A stretch of 64,000 nt of DNA from Ascaphus truei (GCA_036426205.1 WSYH01002495.1:21745-85744); one strand, 5' to 3'. Positions 12,139 through 23,989 are shown, counted from the stretch's first letter. Notes: generated by a model from the letters alone, not told the origin. A program made the numbers and translations.

Positions 12139-13168
12139 ATGTGACACGGTCCCCCTTCATCCTCTTACCTTTCGCTGCGCCCGGCAGCGGGGGATGGGAA
12201 GAGTGCGGGGATGTCTGTGGGCAGTTGGAGCGGCGACCGAGTCGCTGGCAGCTCCCATAGCAGGGCGCCGCCATTTTGTTAATCCTCACACATGCGCATT
12301 GTAGTCGCGCATGCGCAGAGAATCCCCTAGTCCGGCGGCCATGTTGGAGTTGGCGCCAGCGTGAGAGACACTTCGCACATGCACAGCAGGACCCCCGGAA
12401 CAGCGGCCAATAAGGGAAAGGCTCAAGACAGGGACTACATGTCCCATGAGCCTCAGGAACAGACGTCACTTAGCCAATAGGGCGGCTGCATTTGTAGTTA
12501 AGGCAGTTATACAGTTGGGCAGTTAGTGAGTGAGTTGGTCAGTGGTAACTGGGACAGCAGAAGGGTAGGGTGTGTGTGTGTAGTGAGTCAGTGACCCACT
12601 GCACTAGGCCAGAGACGCCCTTAGGCCCCAGCTTGGTCCCCACTCCCCTCAGCTTGTGGTTGCTGCGGGGACAGGCCCGTAGATAGGGACACTGCTTTGA
12701 AGTACCAGAGTGAGGGACAGAGTCAGGATGCGGCTGCATTCTGATCTCAGGTGATCTGGCTCAGACACTTGCAACAAAGAACAATCTCATACGCTGATAC
12801 AATTCGTGCGGGACCCACCCCACGTAGAGGTGGAGGCCTCGCAGTTGCCGTCACTGGATCCGTGGATCCCATCAGCATCACTGCGCGCCCGGGTGTCGAC
12901 ACACCCGGCAGGTACCCAACTAAGTGCACCAACCATACATGGGCAAGTGGGGGCAGCGTTGTCTCACACACGGGTGGGTGATTGATCCGATGGACACTGG
13001 GATGGTCCGGTACCTGGAGCAGCTTAGTTCATTGGGGTAAACTCCACTGGGGTGTGGGCACGGTCCTGCGAGGCCTGTGAGTGGGTATCACCTTTATTAT
13101 TGGTTCTCTGATGTGTACTGTAAACTATTATTGTTTTAACCTGTGTATTCTTTATTGTCCTGTAACAG
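12139..13168 (+). mobile_element. 3' LTR of gypsy element
   Basis: Begins TGTGACACGG immediately after ATGGGGAGAA, a plausible polypurine tract, and ends CCTGTAACA. TG...CA termini fit an LTR of about 1.03 kb. The start is supported by alignment with the other copy, where a GGGGGAGGA tract precedes a CGTAGCAGGG start. The 3' border is uncertain, since a second ...ATTACA end lies about 30 bp further on. The LTR contains GCGCATGCGC motifs. Confidence 0.6.
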
Positions 13169-13756
13169 GGTCATTCCACACAGTAGAATCCCATTACAGG
13201 TGGAGGCGCTACCGAGCATCAACTCAGGTACACCCCAGGTTCCCAGCAGCTGAGGCTCCAGTTTCTTGTGAGCCACAGGTATTGCATTGCATCGCACACA
13301 GGGTTGCCACCTCTCCGGGTTTCACCCGGAGACTTAGGGTTTGGCATCCCCTTCTCCAGGCTACGGGTTTGTTCCTGAAATCTCCAGTAGGGCGGGTGGT
13401 CTGGACGGCAGTGAACAGTGGCGCGCTTACGTGAATGAGTGCTTTAAGCTGATCAGAAAACAGAATAACTTGCTGCAGCCTTGTGTAGGATGGGGAGGGT
13501 TGCGGTTACCACAGCTCTGCATTGATTGGTTGAATCATTATGATGTCAATTTTACACGGGATTCTGGGACTTGTAGTTCACATATCTGTAAATAAAATTG
13601 TAAAGGAAGATAAGCAGGACTACAACTCCCAGAAGACTGCAGACGAGAGATCACATGACAAGAGACGGCCAATCTCAATCAGTGCAGTTGCGGAGAGAGA
13701 CAGAGGCTTAGGCTGCATCTACAGTATAGAAGCACAGACAGTGCTCCTCCGCGCTG

Positions 13757-13817
13757 ACGCTGAGGCTCGCCTGCTCAATCAGGAGCGATAACATGGACTA
13801 GCAGGCGAGCCAGCGTG
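13757..13817. repeat. Inverted repeat (MITE core)
   Basis: ACGCTGAGGCTCGCCTGCT at about 13,757-13,775 is repeated in inverse near 13,800-13,817 (AGCAGGCGAGCCAGCGTG). The nearby TTAGGCTGCATCTACAGTATAG word also occurs in altered form near 21,450-21,470, suggesting a dispersed MITE family. Confidence 0.45.
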
Positions 13818-13923
13818 CGCGATCGGAGGCGGGGCACTGACGTCACTGGGCCAATAACCCAAGAAGCACCGACGTCAACATCATGGTGCCAACGTCGTCA
13901 CGCTGCTTCGCTCTGATTGGGTG

Positions 13924-13969
13924 TTTCAGCCGACAGCACGCTTGGGAACAATTGCAGCTGTCGGCTGAA
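13924..13969. repeat. 13-bp perfect hairpin
   Basis: TTTCAGCCGACAG and CTGTCGGCTGAAA flank a 20-nt loop. Probably part of a small palindromic repeat; no gene. Confidence 0.5.
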
Positions 13970-14139
13970 AATCCCAGCTCTTCAGCGCGCATGCAGACGC
14001 TCGCGGAACCCCCTTCTGAACACATCCTCTTTGAGGATGATGGTCTCATTACGGAGCGTCCGCACTGCTCAGTGCTGTCGGTGCTTCTATTGACGCAGCT
14101 TTTGTATGTTGGGAGAGACCTCACAGACAGACATGTGGG

Positions 14140-14561
14140 GTGATTGCACACACAGAAAGGACACACAGCCCCTCACATCTGTCCCTCCCATTGCAGGGGC
14201 ACACAGCCCCTCACATCTGTCCCTCCCACTGCATAGGGACACAGACAGAAAGGACACACAGTCCCTCGCATCTGTCCCTCCCACTGCAGGGAGAAACAGA
14301 CAGGAAACTTACATCTGTCCCTCCCACTGCAAGGAGAAACAGACAGGACACACAGTCCCTTACATATGTCCCTTCCACTGTAGAGACACAGACAGGACAC
14401 ACAGTCCCTCACATCTGTCCCTCACACTGCAGGGACACACAGACAGGACACACAGTCCCTCACATCTGTCCCTCCCACTACATGGAGACACAGAAAGGAC
14501 CCACAGTCCCTCACATCTGTCCCTCCCACTGCAGAGACACAGACAGGACACACAGTCCCTC
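14140..14561. repeat. Minisatellite, about 50-60 bp unit (left block)
   Basis: Tandem imperfect copies built from ACACAGTCCCTCACATC, TGTCCCTCCCACTGCAG and GGGACACAGACAGGACAC. Long translated frames here are by-products of the repeat. The array continues at 15,306 after a solo LTR. Confidence 0.85.
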
Positions 14562-15305
14562 TGTGAGGAATCAGGGATCGCGGCGCCCGCGCCCTGGTTC
14601 CTCTGCTGATATATTTCCTCCTGCTGCCGTGGCGCGCATCCCTCGCCAGCGCCACTCACCTCCGTCGGTTCTGGGGGTTCCCCGTCGTCCTCGGCGTTCC
14701 CGGTTTCCAGCAGTACCTCACGCGGCCGCCATGTTGCTCGGGCGCGCGCCTGAACAGCGCGCGCCGGGCGAAGTTAATTTATTCACTGCTCTGGCAGTGA
14801 AGACCCGCCCCCAACACAGGAATATGATCTCCTGTCAAGACAAGAGTCCTCACCTGCCTGCCAATCAAGGGAACCTATCCAGGATGGCTCCACGCAGTCC
14901 TCCAGGTCTGCCTTCACTTCTGATTGGTCATCCACACTTTATAATGCCAGTCCTTCCTATCATTCATTGCTCGACATAGTTTTCACTTGGATTACTACTC
15001 TGGCGTTTTCTCTCTCATTCACTCAGGTTACGACTTGGCTTGGCGGACGTCTCTCTCTGGCTCTAGACCCCTGCTTGGACAAACGACCTTCCAGAATTCT
15101 CCAATCCCAGACCTTGGCTAACGGCAACGACAACTGCATTTCTACACCGATACCGGCAAGTATTGCTAGCTAAATACACCTGGCCTGGCAACACCAAAAT
15201 CACCACACTCCGGACACGCTCCCTTTGCTGCGGGTGCGTGCTTCTATACGTTCCTCACCTCAGTGAAAGGAACGGGTCTGGTCTGCGGGCAGCACCGGCG
15301 TAACA
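14562..15305 (+). mobile_element. Solo LTR in the minisatellite
   Basis: A 744-bp block starting TGTGAGGAAT and ending GGCGTAACA, flanked on both sides by CCCTC (14,557-14,561 and 15,306-15,310), a 5-bp target duplication. It has a CCAAT-like ATTGGT followed by TTTATAATG near 14,921-14,945, plausible LTR promoter elements. Minisatellite units resume directly after it. Its first ten bases match another solo LTR at 45,525. LTR-LTR recombination would explain the absence of an internal region. Confidence 0.8.
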
Positions 15306-16290
15306 CCCTCACACTGCAGGGAGACACAAACAGAACACACAGTCCCTCACATCTGTCCCTCCCACTGCAGGGGGACAAAGACAGAAAGGATCCACAGTCC
15401 CTCCTACTGTCTCTGTACGTTCTCCCTACCTACCAATTAGACTGTAAGCTCCTCGGGGCAGGGACTCCTCTTCCGAAATGTTACTTTTATGTCTAAAGCA
15501 CTTATTCCCATGATCTGTTATTTATATTATCTGTTATTTATTTGATTATCACATGTATTACTACTGTGAAGCGCTATGTACACTAATGGCGCTATATAAA
15601 TAAAGACATACAATACAATACAATACATCTGTCCATCTCACTGCAGAGTGACAGAGAGAATGGACCCACAGAAGCTTATATCTGTCCCTCACACATCAGG
15701 GTGACACAGACAGAAAGGATATTGTCACTCACAGCTGTCCTTCCTACTGCAGAGTTATATACACAGAAAGGACACATAGTCCCTCCTACTGCCGGGGGAC
15801 ACAGAGAATGGACCCACGGTCTCTCAAATCTGTACCTCCCACTGCAGGGTGACTGAGAGAGAGGACCAATAGCAGCTTACATCTGTACACCTGTCCCTCA
15901 CATATCAGGGTGACACAGACAGAAAGGACATCGTCCCTCCCACTGCCTCAAATCTATTCTCCCAGTGAAGCGTGACATGAACAGAAATGCCCACAGTCCC
16001 TCACATCGGTCACTCCTACTGCAGGGTGATACAGAAAGGAAGGACCCACAGTCCCTCTTACTGCAGTGTAACACAGACTCCCAGTCCCTGACATCTGTCC
16101 CTCCCATTGCAAGGTGGCAGAGACAGAAAGGACTCGGTCCCTGACATCTGTTCATCACACTTCAGGGTGACACGACAGGACACACAGCCCCACACATCTA
16201 TTCCTCCCGCTGCATGTGACACTAAAAGAAATACCCACAGTCCCTCTCTTCTGTCCCTTTGTGTCAGAAAGGACACCATATTTCATACCT
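15306..16290. repeat. Minisatellite, right block
   Basis: Degenerate continuation of the 14.1-kb array: copies of ACAGTCCCTC, ATCTGTCCCTCCCACTGCAG and GGTGACACAGACAGAAAGGA with increasing divergence to about 16,290. An L2-like tail interrupts it at 15,408-15,628. Confidence 0.75.
15408..15628 (+). repeat. L2/CR1-type retroposon tail
   Basis: Contains GACTGTAAGCTCCTCGGGGC and, near the end, GCGCTATATAAATAAA followed by an (ACAAT)n tract. This is the hallmark of the 3' tail shared by L2-like LINEs and their SINEs across vertebrates. No coding part is present. Confidence 0.65.
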
Positions 16291-16319
16291 ATCCCTCCAA
16301 CAGCAGGGTGACAACTGTC

Positions 16320-17040
16320 AATATGGCTGAGTGGCGTCAAATGGCGCTTGTTGCCATGCCAACAGGAACATCACGTGACGTAACAGCATCATGTGATGCC
16401 CGTTGCCATGACAATGAGACGCCACATGATGTCTCGACATCATGCAGTGCCACGTGGTCATGGCAACTTGACGCCGCGTGACGTTACACAGTGTCCCGTT
16501 GTCAAGACAACAGTGTCATTTTAAAAAAAAATCTCCAGTTTGGCCGTCAGTCGAAGGTGGCAACCCTGATCACAGTTAATGTAGCCACACATCTCCCAGG
16601 GGGTGAGGGGGAAATTGCGTTACAGTTGTATTACAGCCTCAGGGGTTATGTCATATCCAGGTTACCTCCTTCATATCAACATTGGCCAAAAAGGAGGAAC
16701 TAAAGCAGCTTTACTGAAATATATTAAGGACAAGGAGGAGTATACACATCTACATGCAGAAGAAACTATCTTTCCCTAGCACAGTGCCTGGGAAATGTTA
16801 CTGTCTTGTTTCTAATCTACACAGTATGTAACACGTGATCCGTTTTGAAGGTCTAAAAACTACAACTCCCATGATCCTCTTAGTGTGAGCATGCACAGTA
16901 GGACATGGAGCTGTGACCTGGATGTAGTCAGTGTCTCCACTACCGGGACAGAGAAGACATGAAGAAATAGCGGTGGAGGAAGCACACAGGAGCCTTTTCT
17001 GTAAGTAACTTACTTTGTATTCAAAGCATCAGAGCAGGTA
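16320..17040. other. No gene; palindromic ACGT-rich words then unique sequence
   Basis: 16,320-16,500 is rich in TTGCCATG, CACGTGACG and CATCATGTGATG words like those inside the hAT MITE at 39.8 kb. The rest, after the hAT-like TIR at 16,568, shows no coding or repeat signature I recognise. Confidence 0.4.
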
Positions 17041-17158
17041 TATGCAAACACGTGGTGTTTCAGTACAGACACGTCCTCTCCTCAGACCATACACCTTACT
17101 GCAATAGTGGTGAATATATACAACAAAGCGCTCTTACCTATTAAAATACTGGAGTGCT
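17041..17158 (-). repeat. Penelope-like end fragment with CTGA-GAAAC motif
   Basis: Minus strand 17,085-17,057 reads CTGAGGA, 17 nt, then GAAAC, one of five copies of a 29-30-nt module in this window. The palindromic insertion at 17,171 interrupts it; sequence at 19,822 onward appears to continue this unit. Confidence 0.4.
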
Positions 17159-17170
17159 AACTACCAATAC

Positions 17171-19809
17171 ATGAAGGAGTTTGCAAAACCTCGCTCTGAA
17201 CTCTATAACCGTAAATGGTTTAGGTTGCATGCTGCCAGGGATAAACACATGGACAAAAGGGATATGTGTGTAAGAGACACACAAAAAGATCCCCACTAGG
17301 GCGCACCGCAGACCTGAGTGGTATTAGATCCTGGTCTATAGATGCGCTAAACATACAACATATATACTTTATTAATAATTAAAAATTTTACCTTAAAAAA
17401 CCCGGAAGCTACTGATATTGCTAAGGTGTCAGGCCTCTCAGTAAATCAGAAGGTATATCTTCTTGTATGCCACTATCACTGATACTCCTCTTGAAAAGTC
17501 CCTTTGGATGAGGTATTAATATACCTTTATATATACCATATTATGTAAAGAGGAAAATAAATCAGTAATGCTGGCTAGGTGGCTAGGTATACACAAATAA
17601 GTTGCTCAATGTTGGTGAATGGATAGTGATAACTTATTGGAAGCTTGTCCCATAATTATTGGTATAGGGATGCACCTATTCTATGGGTATAGGAGTCTTA
17701 GAAATACTCTTGACATGTGCTGTGTAGATATAATGCTAGTGTTTAGACAGCCATACCATTTCAACACATACATTGGTAAGTATGCGCATAGAGAATCACG
17801 CTATATCTATCAGACTCCACGTGATGGTAGTTGTGTAACTCCTGGCTGCTATTCCTGATGTTAATACTCTGAAGTATATCTACAGCTGCTGCTCCCAGAC
17901 ACATCCCATTGTGTATTGCATTTAGCAGGTACGTGATGTGGCATGAGAAGTATATTATCACTCACAGTGGTGCCACTATGTAATCACGTAGTTGGAGATC
18001 TTGTCCTGCAATAGTGCCAGATAGAGCTACACCTAATATTGTGTGCTCTTGTGGTATAATTACTGCAGCTTAGACACACAATATGTGTTCGTGTCTATGC
18101 TGTAGTGATGGATCAAGCAGTGTGGTTAATAGTTTATATTATTATCATATCCTATATTCGATCGTGCATCCGTCAGTGCAGTGGAGTGTGACCGTGGTCA
18201 CGTGTTGATGATGCTCGTGAGACAGCAGCATTAGTACAAAAATCAATACTGTTGCGTGGACACAGTGAGTATCTTCCTGCAGGTATGTATTGCTAATGTA
18301 TTGCAATGGTATACTAGCACTGATTTATGCCAACATGTAGCGATAGCCGTCAATAACAGCAGTGCAGCTTAATCATCTATTGGAGACCGCACGCCAACTA
18401 CCAGCCATATGAACGTCAGTGCTGGCTTTATTTGTGTAACATACAGTGTACCATACAATGGTATGGCGGTGTTAGGTACCGCGGCTGTGTTAACTGTGGG
18501 TGGCCTCCCGCAGGATAGCGTTATTCAATAGCCGGTCAACACTTATTGCAGGTCAAAAATATCTATCACTTTTACTGAGAATATTAGCAAGTTTAAGCAG
18601 TATGTGGACCCTTAGAGTAGCTTCATATTTAAACGTAACATTATTAAACCCGACGTGAAGTCCGTTTCGTTGCCTACTGCGACTTCATCCACCCCAGTCT
18701 CCAGTAGATGATTAAGCTGCACTGCTTTTATTGACGGCTATCGCTACATGTTGGGATAAATCAGTGCTAGTATACCATTGCAATACATTAGCAACACATA
18801 CCTGCAGGAAGATACTCACTGTGTCCACGCAACAGTATTGATTTTTGTACTAATGCTGCTGTCTCGCGAGCATTATCAACACGTGACCACGGTCACACTC
18901 CACTGCACTGACAGATGCACGATCGAATATAGGATATGATAATATATAAACTATTGACCACACTGCTTGATCCATCACTACAGCATAGACACGAACACAT
19001 ATTGTGTGTCTAAGCTGCAGTAATTATACCACACACACAATATTAGGTGTAGCTCTATCTGGCACTATTGCAGGACAAAATCTCCAACTACTGATTACAT
19101 AGTGGCACCACTGTGAGTGATAATATACTTCTCATGCCACATCACGTACCTGCTAAATGCAATACACAATGGGATATGTCTGGGAGCAGCAGCTGTAGAT
19201 ATACTTCAGAGTATTAACATCAGGAATAGCAGCCAGGAGTTACACAACTACCATCACGTGGAGTCTGATAGATATAGCGTGATTCTCTATGCGCATACTT
19301 ACCAATGTATGTGTTGAAATGGTATGGCTGTCTAAACACTAGCATTATATCTACACACCATGCCAAGAGTATTTCTAAGACTCCTATACCCATAGATAGG
19401 TGCATCCCTATACCAATAATTATGGGACAAGCTTCCAATAAGTTATCACTATCCATTCACCAACATTGAGCAACTTATTTGTGTATACCTAGCCAGCATT
19501 ACTGATTTATTTTCCGCTTTACATAATATGGTATATATAAAGGTATATTAATACCTCATCCAAAGGGACTTTTCAAGAGGAGTATCAGTGTATAGTGGCA
19601 TACAAGTAAGATATACCTTCGATGTAGACGGCCTGACACCTTAGCAATATTAGTAGCTTCCGGGTTTTTTAAGGTAAAATTTTAATTATTAATAAAGTAT
19701 ATATGTTGTATGTTTAGCGCATCTATAGACCAGGATCTAATACCACTCAGGTCTGCAGTGCGCCCTAGTGGGGATCTTTTTGTGTGTCTCTTACACACAT
19801 ATCCCTTTT
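17171..19809. mobile_element. 2.6-kb foldback: inverted dimer with target duplication
   Basis: Two arms, 17,255-18,387 and 18,697-19,809, are near-identical reverse complements. Corresponding 66-codon frames on opposite strands (17,761-17,961 and 19,117-19,317) differ by one residue. A 309-bp spacer separates them, and 84 bp at the left edge (17,171-17,254) are unpaired. AACTACCAATAC occurs at 17,159-17,170 and 19,810-19,821, a perfect 12-bp target duplication, and the right arm ends exactly at it. No transposase or RT. Minus strand 18,693-18,664 in the spacer has a GATGAAGTCG ... GAAAC module like Penelope-like ends elsewhere. An inverted Penelope-type dimer or foldback DNA element fits. Confidence 0.85.
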
Positions 19810-19821
19810 AACTACCAATAC

Positions 19822-21365
19822 AGCAAGAACTTTTGTGACAATAATAGTGCACTGTGATATAAACCAAAAAGTGCCTAAAATGCTACAAAAAACAACAACG
19901 ATATTTGATATGAGTGAGAGCGGACTCTGCTCACATATGAGATAACCTAATATTTAATGCACAGTGACCAGCAAAAAAGGGAAAACTTTGTGAATTAATA
20001 AGCGTGCCCTGTGATAATACCTAAAATACTACAACCAACGACAATACTGAGATTAATGAGATTGATACTGATGATTGGGAAATAACTATACTCGCATAAG
20101 TGATACCCAATACAAAGTCCACAGTGTATATCAATGTGACAAGTTTCAAACACAAACAATACTTATTAATGTGTTGCAAAATTCCAAATATCACATAAGT
20201 AAAAAATGGAATGGCAGCCAAGAGACAATACAACAAGTCTATCCAAATGACTTGTAAACCTTAATATAAAAATAGGAGAACACTATGTCCTTGGCGCAAA
20301 TTAAGGTATAAATACCACTCCCGAGCAGGTGTAGTATATCAGTCCAGGTAATGAGTCTTGATACTGTAAATGTTCAATCTCCTCCAGATATAGCAGAGCT
20401 GTAAATCAAGAGAAAAAGAAAAAAGACCATTGCGCAGTAACTTCTTAAATTTAGAACACTACAGAATCCCTTGAGATTGCCTACTTACAGCAAAATAAAA
20501 GATATAATGCTTCAATTGGTATCTTTAATCTTGATCAGGGGATGTTCCAAAAACCTCGTGTTCAAAGTCTCCTCCGAACCGATCAATGCCCATGCAATAA
20601 ACAAATATACATGGCACACAACCAAAAGAACATTGATTTATTTTAAAAAAAAAGCACAAGACATATAACACTCACATTGTAGCATGTCTTGGCCCGTAAT
20701 ACTAGAATGCCGTCCGCAGCTTTGAGAGTCTGGGATCCTGTGCAGACTGCCAAGGTAAGTTTAACACTCTCTCCCTTCGCGCTCGCAACCAGAGTGAACA
20801 ACGTCCCTGATGTCGGCGCTGGTTGGGGAATCCCTCCTCTTGCTACCTAACGGACGGTTACTGCTAGGCTACACCCTATGCATGTCCGTTTCATGTCCGC
20901 AAATGTCACTTCGTCAGAGGTATGGAGCACTTCTATTCGACCATGCTATTTAAAGCATTTGAAAATGAACACTTTCCTCTCTTGGTCGTAATGGCGGAGG
21001 TGGCGGGGCAATGATCAAATCGTATATAACAAGAATACATTAAAATATAATTTTCCACCAGTGATGGCTACAATACTGCCTTTCTTAATTGGAAAGATAT
21101 CTTGCTGAAGGAAAAAGAGCTGATAATAAATTACACAACAATAATATACTCATCAATGCACTCAGAGAACCCTAAAATAACTATAATCTAGAAATTGCAC
21201 ATTTATCAGTAAATGAATTTGGGTTAATTTTTGGTACAGACATATAGAAAAAATGAAGGGAAAAAATAGAGAGAATATACACAAGGAGCAACTATATATA
21301 TTTTCTTTATTTATTTTGAGAAAAGACGCCAGATAGAACTCAATATTCAATCCTTCGGAGGTCAT
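19822..21365. repeat. Penelope-like non-coding remnant with internal duplication
   Basis: AT-rich, no gene. Two imperfect copies of about 145 bp start near 19,872 and 20,021 (CCTAAAATGCTACAA and CCTAAAATACTACAA). Minus strand 20,917-20,888 carries CTGACGAAGTG ... GAAAC, the same module as at 17,057. The stretch after 20,940 shows no recognisable feature. Confidence 0.45.
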
Positions 21366-22029
21366 TGTTCTCAAGGTATAAATCCAGCAAAAGCTCCTGC
21401 TGGTGCTGGCGAGGCACAGCGTGAGCGTGCCTCAGCACGGGAGGATGGTGTATGGACACAGCCTTAGGGTCCTGATCCTCCTCACGAAGTGAGCTCCAGC
21501 AGGAGGGTCTCACCTGAATGTCTCAGGGTCCTGTGGCCTGGTCCCAGGCCGTAGGATGCTGCTTGGTAGTCCGGTCACCAACGCAGTACTAATACTCTAA
21601 TGGGGAGACTCCCTGTCTGGGGCCTTCTCTGCAACACTGATCTGTGGTGGCTCAGGGCCTTGGGGGTAGTCTCTAGGAGTAGCCCAGGAGCCACTTGCTC
21701 CCTGGACACTACCTGCTCTCTTGCTGGCTCCCGCGACTGACTTGTGGGCTCTTGTCCTAGAGGATATTCTCCTCCCTTCTGGTTCCGGCTCTTACGAATG
21801 CGTATTATCCTCGCAGCGCCACCTACAAGATAGCCGCTGCATTGGCTATGTTCTGCGCATGCCCAATGTAGCCTGCGGCACCACCTGCAAGATGGCCACT
21901 GCTCTGCTCGCGTCCTGCGCGTGCACCAAGTCTTGCACATGCGCGATAGCTTTGAAAATGGCAGCCGCCTGCCCCGGAGCATCGGAGCGGTTTCTCGACC
22001 CAGAGACAGGGTAAGGGGACCCTGCTACG
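21366..22029 (-). mobile_element. 3' LTR of second gypsy copy
   Basis: Follows a purine tract (CTGGGGGAGGA in sense) and starts CGTAGCAGGGTCCCC, aligning with TGTGACACGGTCCCCC of the first copy's LTR. Its 3' end is placed at ...CTTGAGAACA, which ends in CA. Shared GCGCATG and GCCATTTT words support homology. Border precision is about 20 bp at the 3' end. Confidence 0.55.
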
Positions 22030-22215
22030 TCCTCCCCCAGGTGGAGAATTCAACGTCTCGCTTGAGAACAACATATATACAGGCTTTTATAGCATGAATA
22101 TATATTTCACAATTTATATAAAACACGGTATAACTGACACATACTTAAATGGCATTCAACACTTCAAGTTAGAATCACCATAATGGAGGCTAGCTTGCAC
22201 CGAAACGACTACTGA

Positions 22216-22830
22216 GATTCATAGTGGGGTGCCCCTAACGAATCTTAAGCCATCCTCATTGGAGGGCGCCTCGGTCTTTGGCTCTGACGAACTTCTTCAT
22301 GGTCGGAGAAGGCTACCATCAGCTTGAGGCCCTGGCCCTCTCATAGAGTGAATGTCATTAACACCCTTTGGGGTGATGATAGGACTTTTTGGGTCCAGAG
22401 ACCGACTTGTAGAGGCCACTGGAGTGGGGGCCTGACTGATCTGACCATTATCCGCTTCTTGTTCTTTTGCGGCCCACCAGTTTCCATGGGTATTTGCTGA
22501 AGTACCTTCAATTGGATCCTGGTTTTCTTCCACTGAATCTCGCTGGAATCTTCCAGTTTCATGGAAGGCAGTATGGGCGACGGATCAGGTTCACTTCCTC
22601 CCACTTAAGGGATTGGTAACAAATGATTCTGATACCAGACTTTTTTATCCGCCCCTCCAAATCCTTGATGCGATAAACAGGGAGGCCAGGCATCTGCGAC
22701 TCTACCTCGAAGGAAGCCTCTCCCCATCTGTCGGCCAGTTTGTGCTTCCCCAGTATTCCTAGGTTCCGCAACAGAATCGTGTCTCCAGGCTGAAGCTCCC
22801 GATACCATACCTTACATACCAGCTCGTTGC
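22216..22830 (-). pseudogene. gypsy integrase C-terminus and tail
   Basis: KVWYRELQPGDTILLRNLG then KHKLADRWGEASFEVES matches the integrase C-terminal region of the first copy, followed by VYRIKDLEGR. A low-complexity tail (to 22,297) and an ending RGTPL at 22,216 correspond to FGGTPL at 11,945. The catalytic core between RNase H and this point is deleted. Confidence 0.75.
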
Positions 22831-22831
22831 G

Positions 22832-23989
22832 TCATAGCTCCAGCTCTTGGGTTATAGACATGCGCTCTGGGTGGCAGTATGCTGCAGGAAGTACCTTCGA
22901 CTGACACCCCAAGGAGTCCACTGCTCTGAGTTCGGAGAAGGCGACTTTGTCTTCCACTATCACCGCTGTGGAGCACATTGCCCGGATTCCTGGGCCAGAA
23001 ATTTCTTCCCATTCGCCATCGTCCGACGTTGAACTCAGTCCCGGCCTTCTGGACAGGGCATCGGCTCCGATATTCAAGGGCCCAGGCTTGTACTTCAGAG
23101 TAAACTGATAGTTAACAAAAGGAAAGGGATTGGGGAGTGATCAACTAAACCATACTAATTGTATGGACGCGTGATGATGTTGTCAGCCCCTGTCATGGGG
23201 CTATTTTAATACAGTGTTTGCCAGCCATTCATTAGATATTAGCCATATATAAAATTAGTGTAGTAGCTGGGTAATGATTCCAGGAATAGTCTGGGTCTGA
23301 ATAGTTGTTTGTACCGTCTATATCAAGGTATATGACATAACATCCCTGCTACTACTATATTTACTAGTCTACCGGGCTAACTAGTGAAGTGTTGGGCTTA
23401 TTTGCTCACCCTGGGTGCGTGCACCTTCAGTAGCCTCTAACTCTCCAGTTTCAATGGTATATTGGAGTATTTATATATCAGAGACTTCCTTGGTAGCACG
23501 AGTGACTTTATTTAATTTATTTTTAATAGTTATCACACATTTTCTTTGGTAATATATGTTTTAAGTATATGATATTAAAGGTTATATTTTAAACATAGGT
23601 AGTGTGCATTTATGTGAATTTTCTTTGGAGTACAGGTCTCTGTACCCCTCACCCTTCTCTAAACTGATAGTTAGACAGAGTAGCCAACCACCTGTGGCTG
23701 TTGGCGTCTAACTTGGTGGAGGCCAAGAGGTCAACGGGTTGTTGTCAGTTTGCACCTCTAAGGAGACCCCGTATAGATAATTGTGAAGCTTATCTACAAT
23801 AGCCCACTTGAGCGCTAGGAATTCCAATTTATGCCCTGGATAGTTCTGCTCGCTTTCCGTTAGGCTGAGACTCGCATACGATACCGGCCAGAGGCCCGTA
23901 GGGTGTTTTTGGTGTAATACTGCTCCCAGACCGTTGAAGCTGTCATCCACGTGTAGGATGTACGGTTGCCCCGGGTCTGCATAGGACAA
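22832..23989 (-). pseudogene. gypsy RNase H, split by an insertion
   Basis: Sense order: SYADPGQPYILHVDDSFNG, GAVLHQKHPTGLWPVSYAS, KLEFLALKWAIVDKLHNYL, TDNNPLTSWPPPS (23,989-23,708), then an insert at 23,115-23,659, then MNIGADALSRRPGLSS and the linker WEEISGPGIRAMCSTAVI (23,077-22,832). Same domain as at 9,714. The catalytic acidic region near HVDDSFNG is kept here, whereas the first copy has lost it. Confidence 0.8.
23115..23659. mobile_element. 545-bp insertion with 14-bp target duplication
   Basis: TAAACTGATAGTTA stands at both edges (23,101-23,114 and 23,660-23,673) and the RNase H protein continues across. The insert is AT-rich and non-coding. Its right part (ATTAAAGGTTATATTTT ... TTTGGAGTACAGG) resembles 9,200-9,310. 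The variable-length duplication suggests a retroposon, possibly a Penelope-like end. Confidence 0.75.

Larger units (their letters stand above)
9331..13168 (+). mobile_element. Ty3/gypsy LTR retrotransposon, 5'-truncated
   Basis: Starts abruptly inside reverse transcriptase at about 9,331 and runs through RNase H, integrase, a tail ORF, a purine tract (ATGGGGAGAA) and a 3' LTR beginning TGTGACACGG at 12,139. Gag, protease and the RT palm are missing. Protein similarity to the copy at 21.4-25.7 kb shows the two are one family. The coding part has several stops and a 147-bp insert, so the copy is dead. Because the 5' end is lost, the 5' LTR and target duplication cannot be checked. Confidence 0.85.
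13299..16568. mobile_element. hAT-like TIR element carrying a minisatellite
   Basis: Perfect 14-bp terminal inverted repeats CAGGGTTGCCACCT at 13,299-13,312 and AGGTGGCAACCCTG at 16,555-16,568. CAGGGTTGCC ends are common among vertebrate hAT elements. Flanking octamers (ATCGCACA and ATCACAGT) agree at five of eight positions, so a decayed 8-bp duplication is possible. The interior holds two hairpins, a TCCCTCCCACTGCAG-type minisatellite, a solo LTR and an L2-like tail. No transposase seen. The two TIRs may bound one non-autonomous element or belong to two neighbouring ones. Confidence 0.5.

Noticed and set aside
14106..14979. Frames of 167 and 279 codons with HICPSHC-type repeats that look like zinc-binding motifs
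   Set aside because: They arise from the TCCCTCCCACTGCAG minisatellite; the longer one runs on into the solo LTR.
17761..19317. Two nearly identical 66-codon proteins on opposite strands
   Set aside because: They are the same stretch of the foldback arms seen twice; no domain or codon bias suggests a gene.
21366..22070. Perfect TGTTCTCAAG ... CTTGAGAACA ends as LTR borders
   Set aside because: The right member lies upstream of the purine tract, and aligns with pre-LTR sequence (TGTTCCAAGCGGGGACG) of the first gypsy copy. The LTR therefore starts near 22,029 and the inverted match is probably chance.
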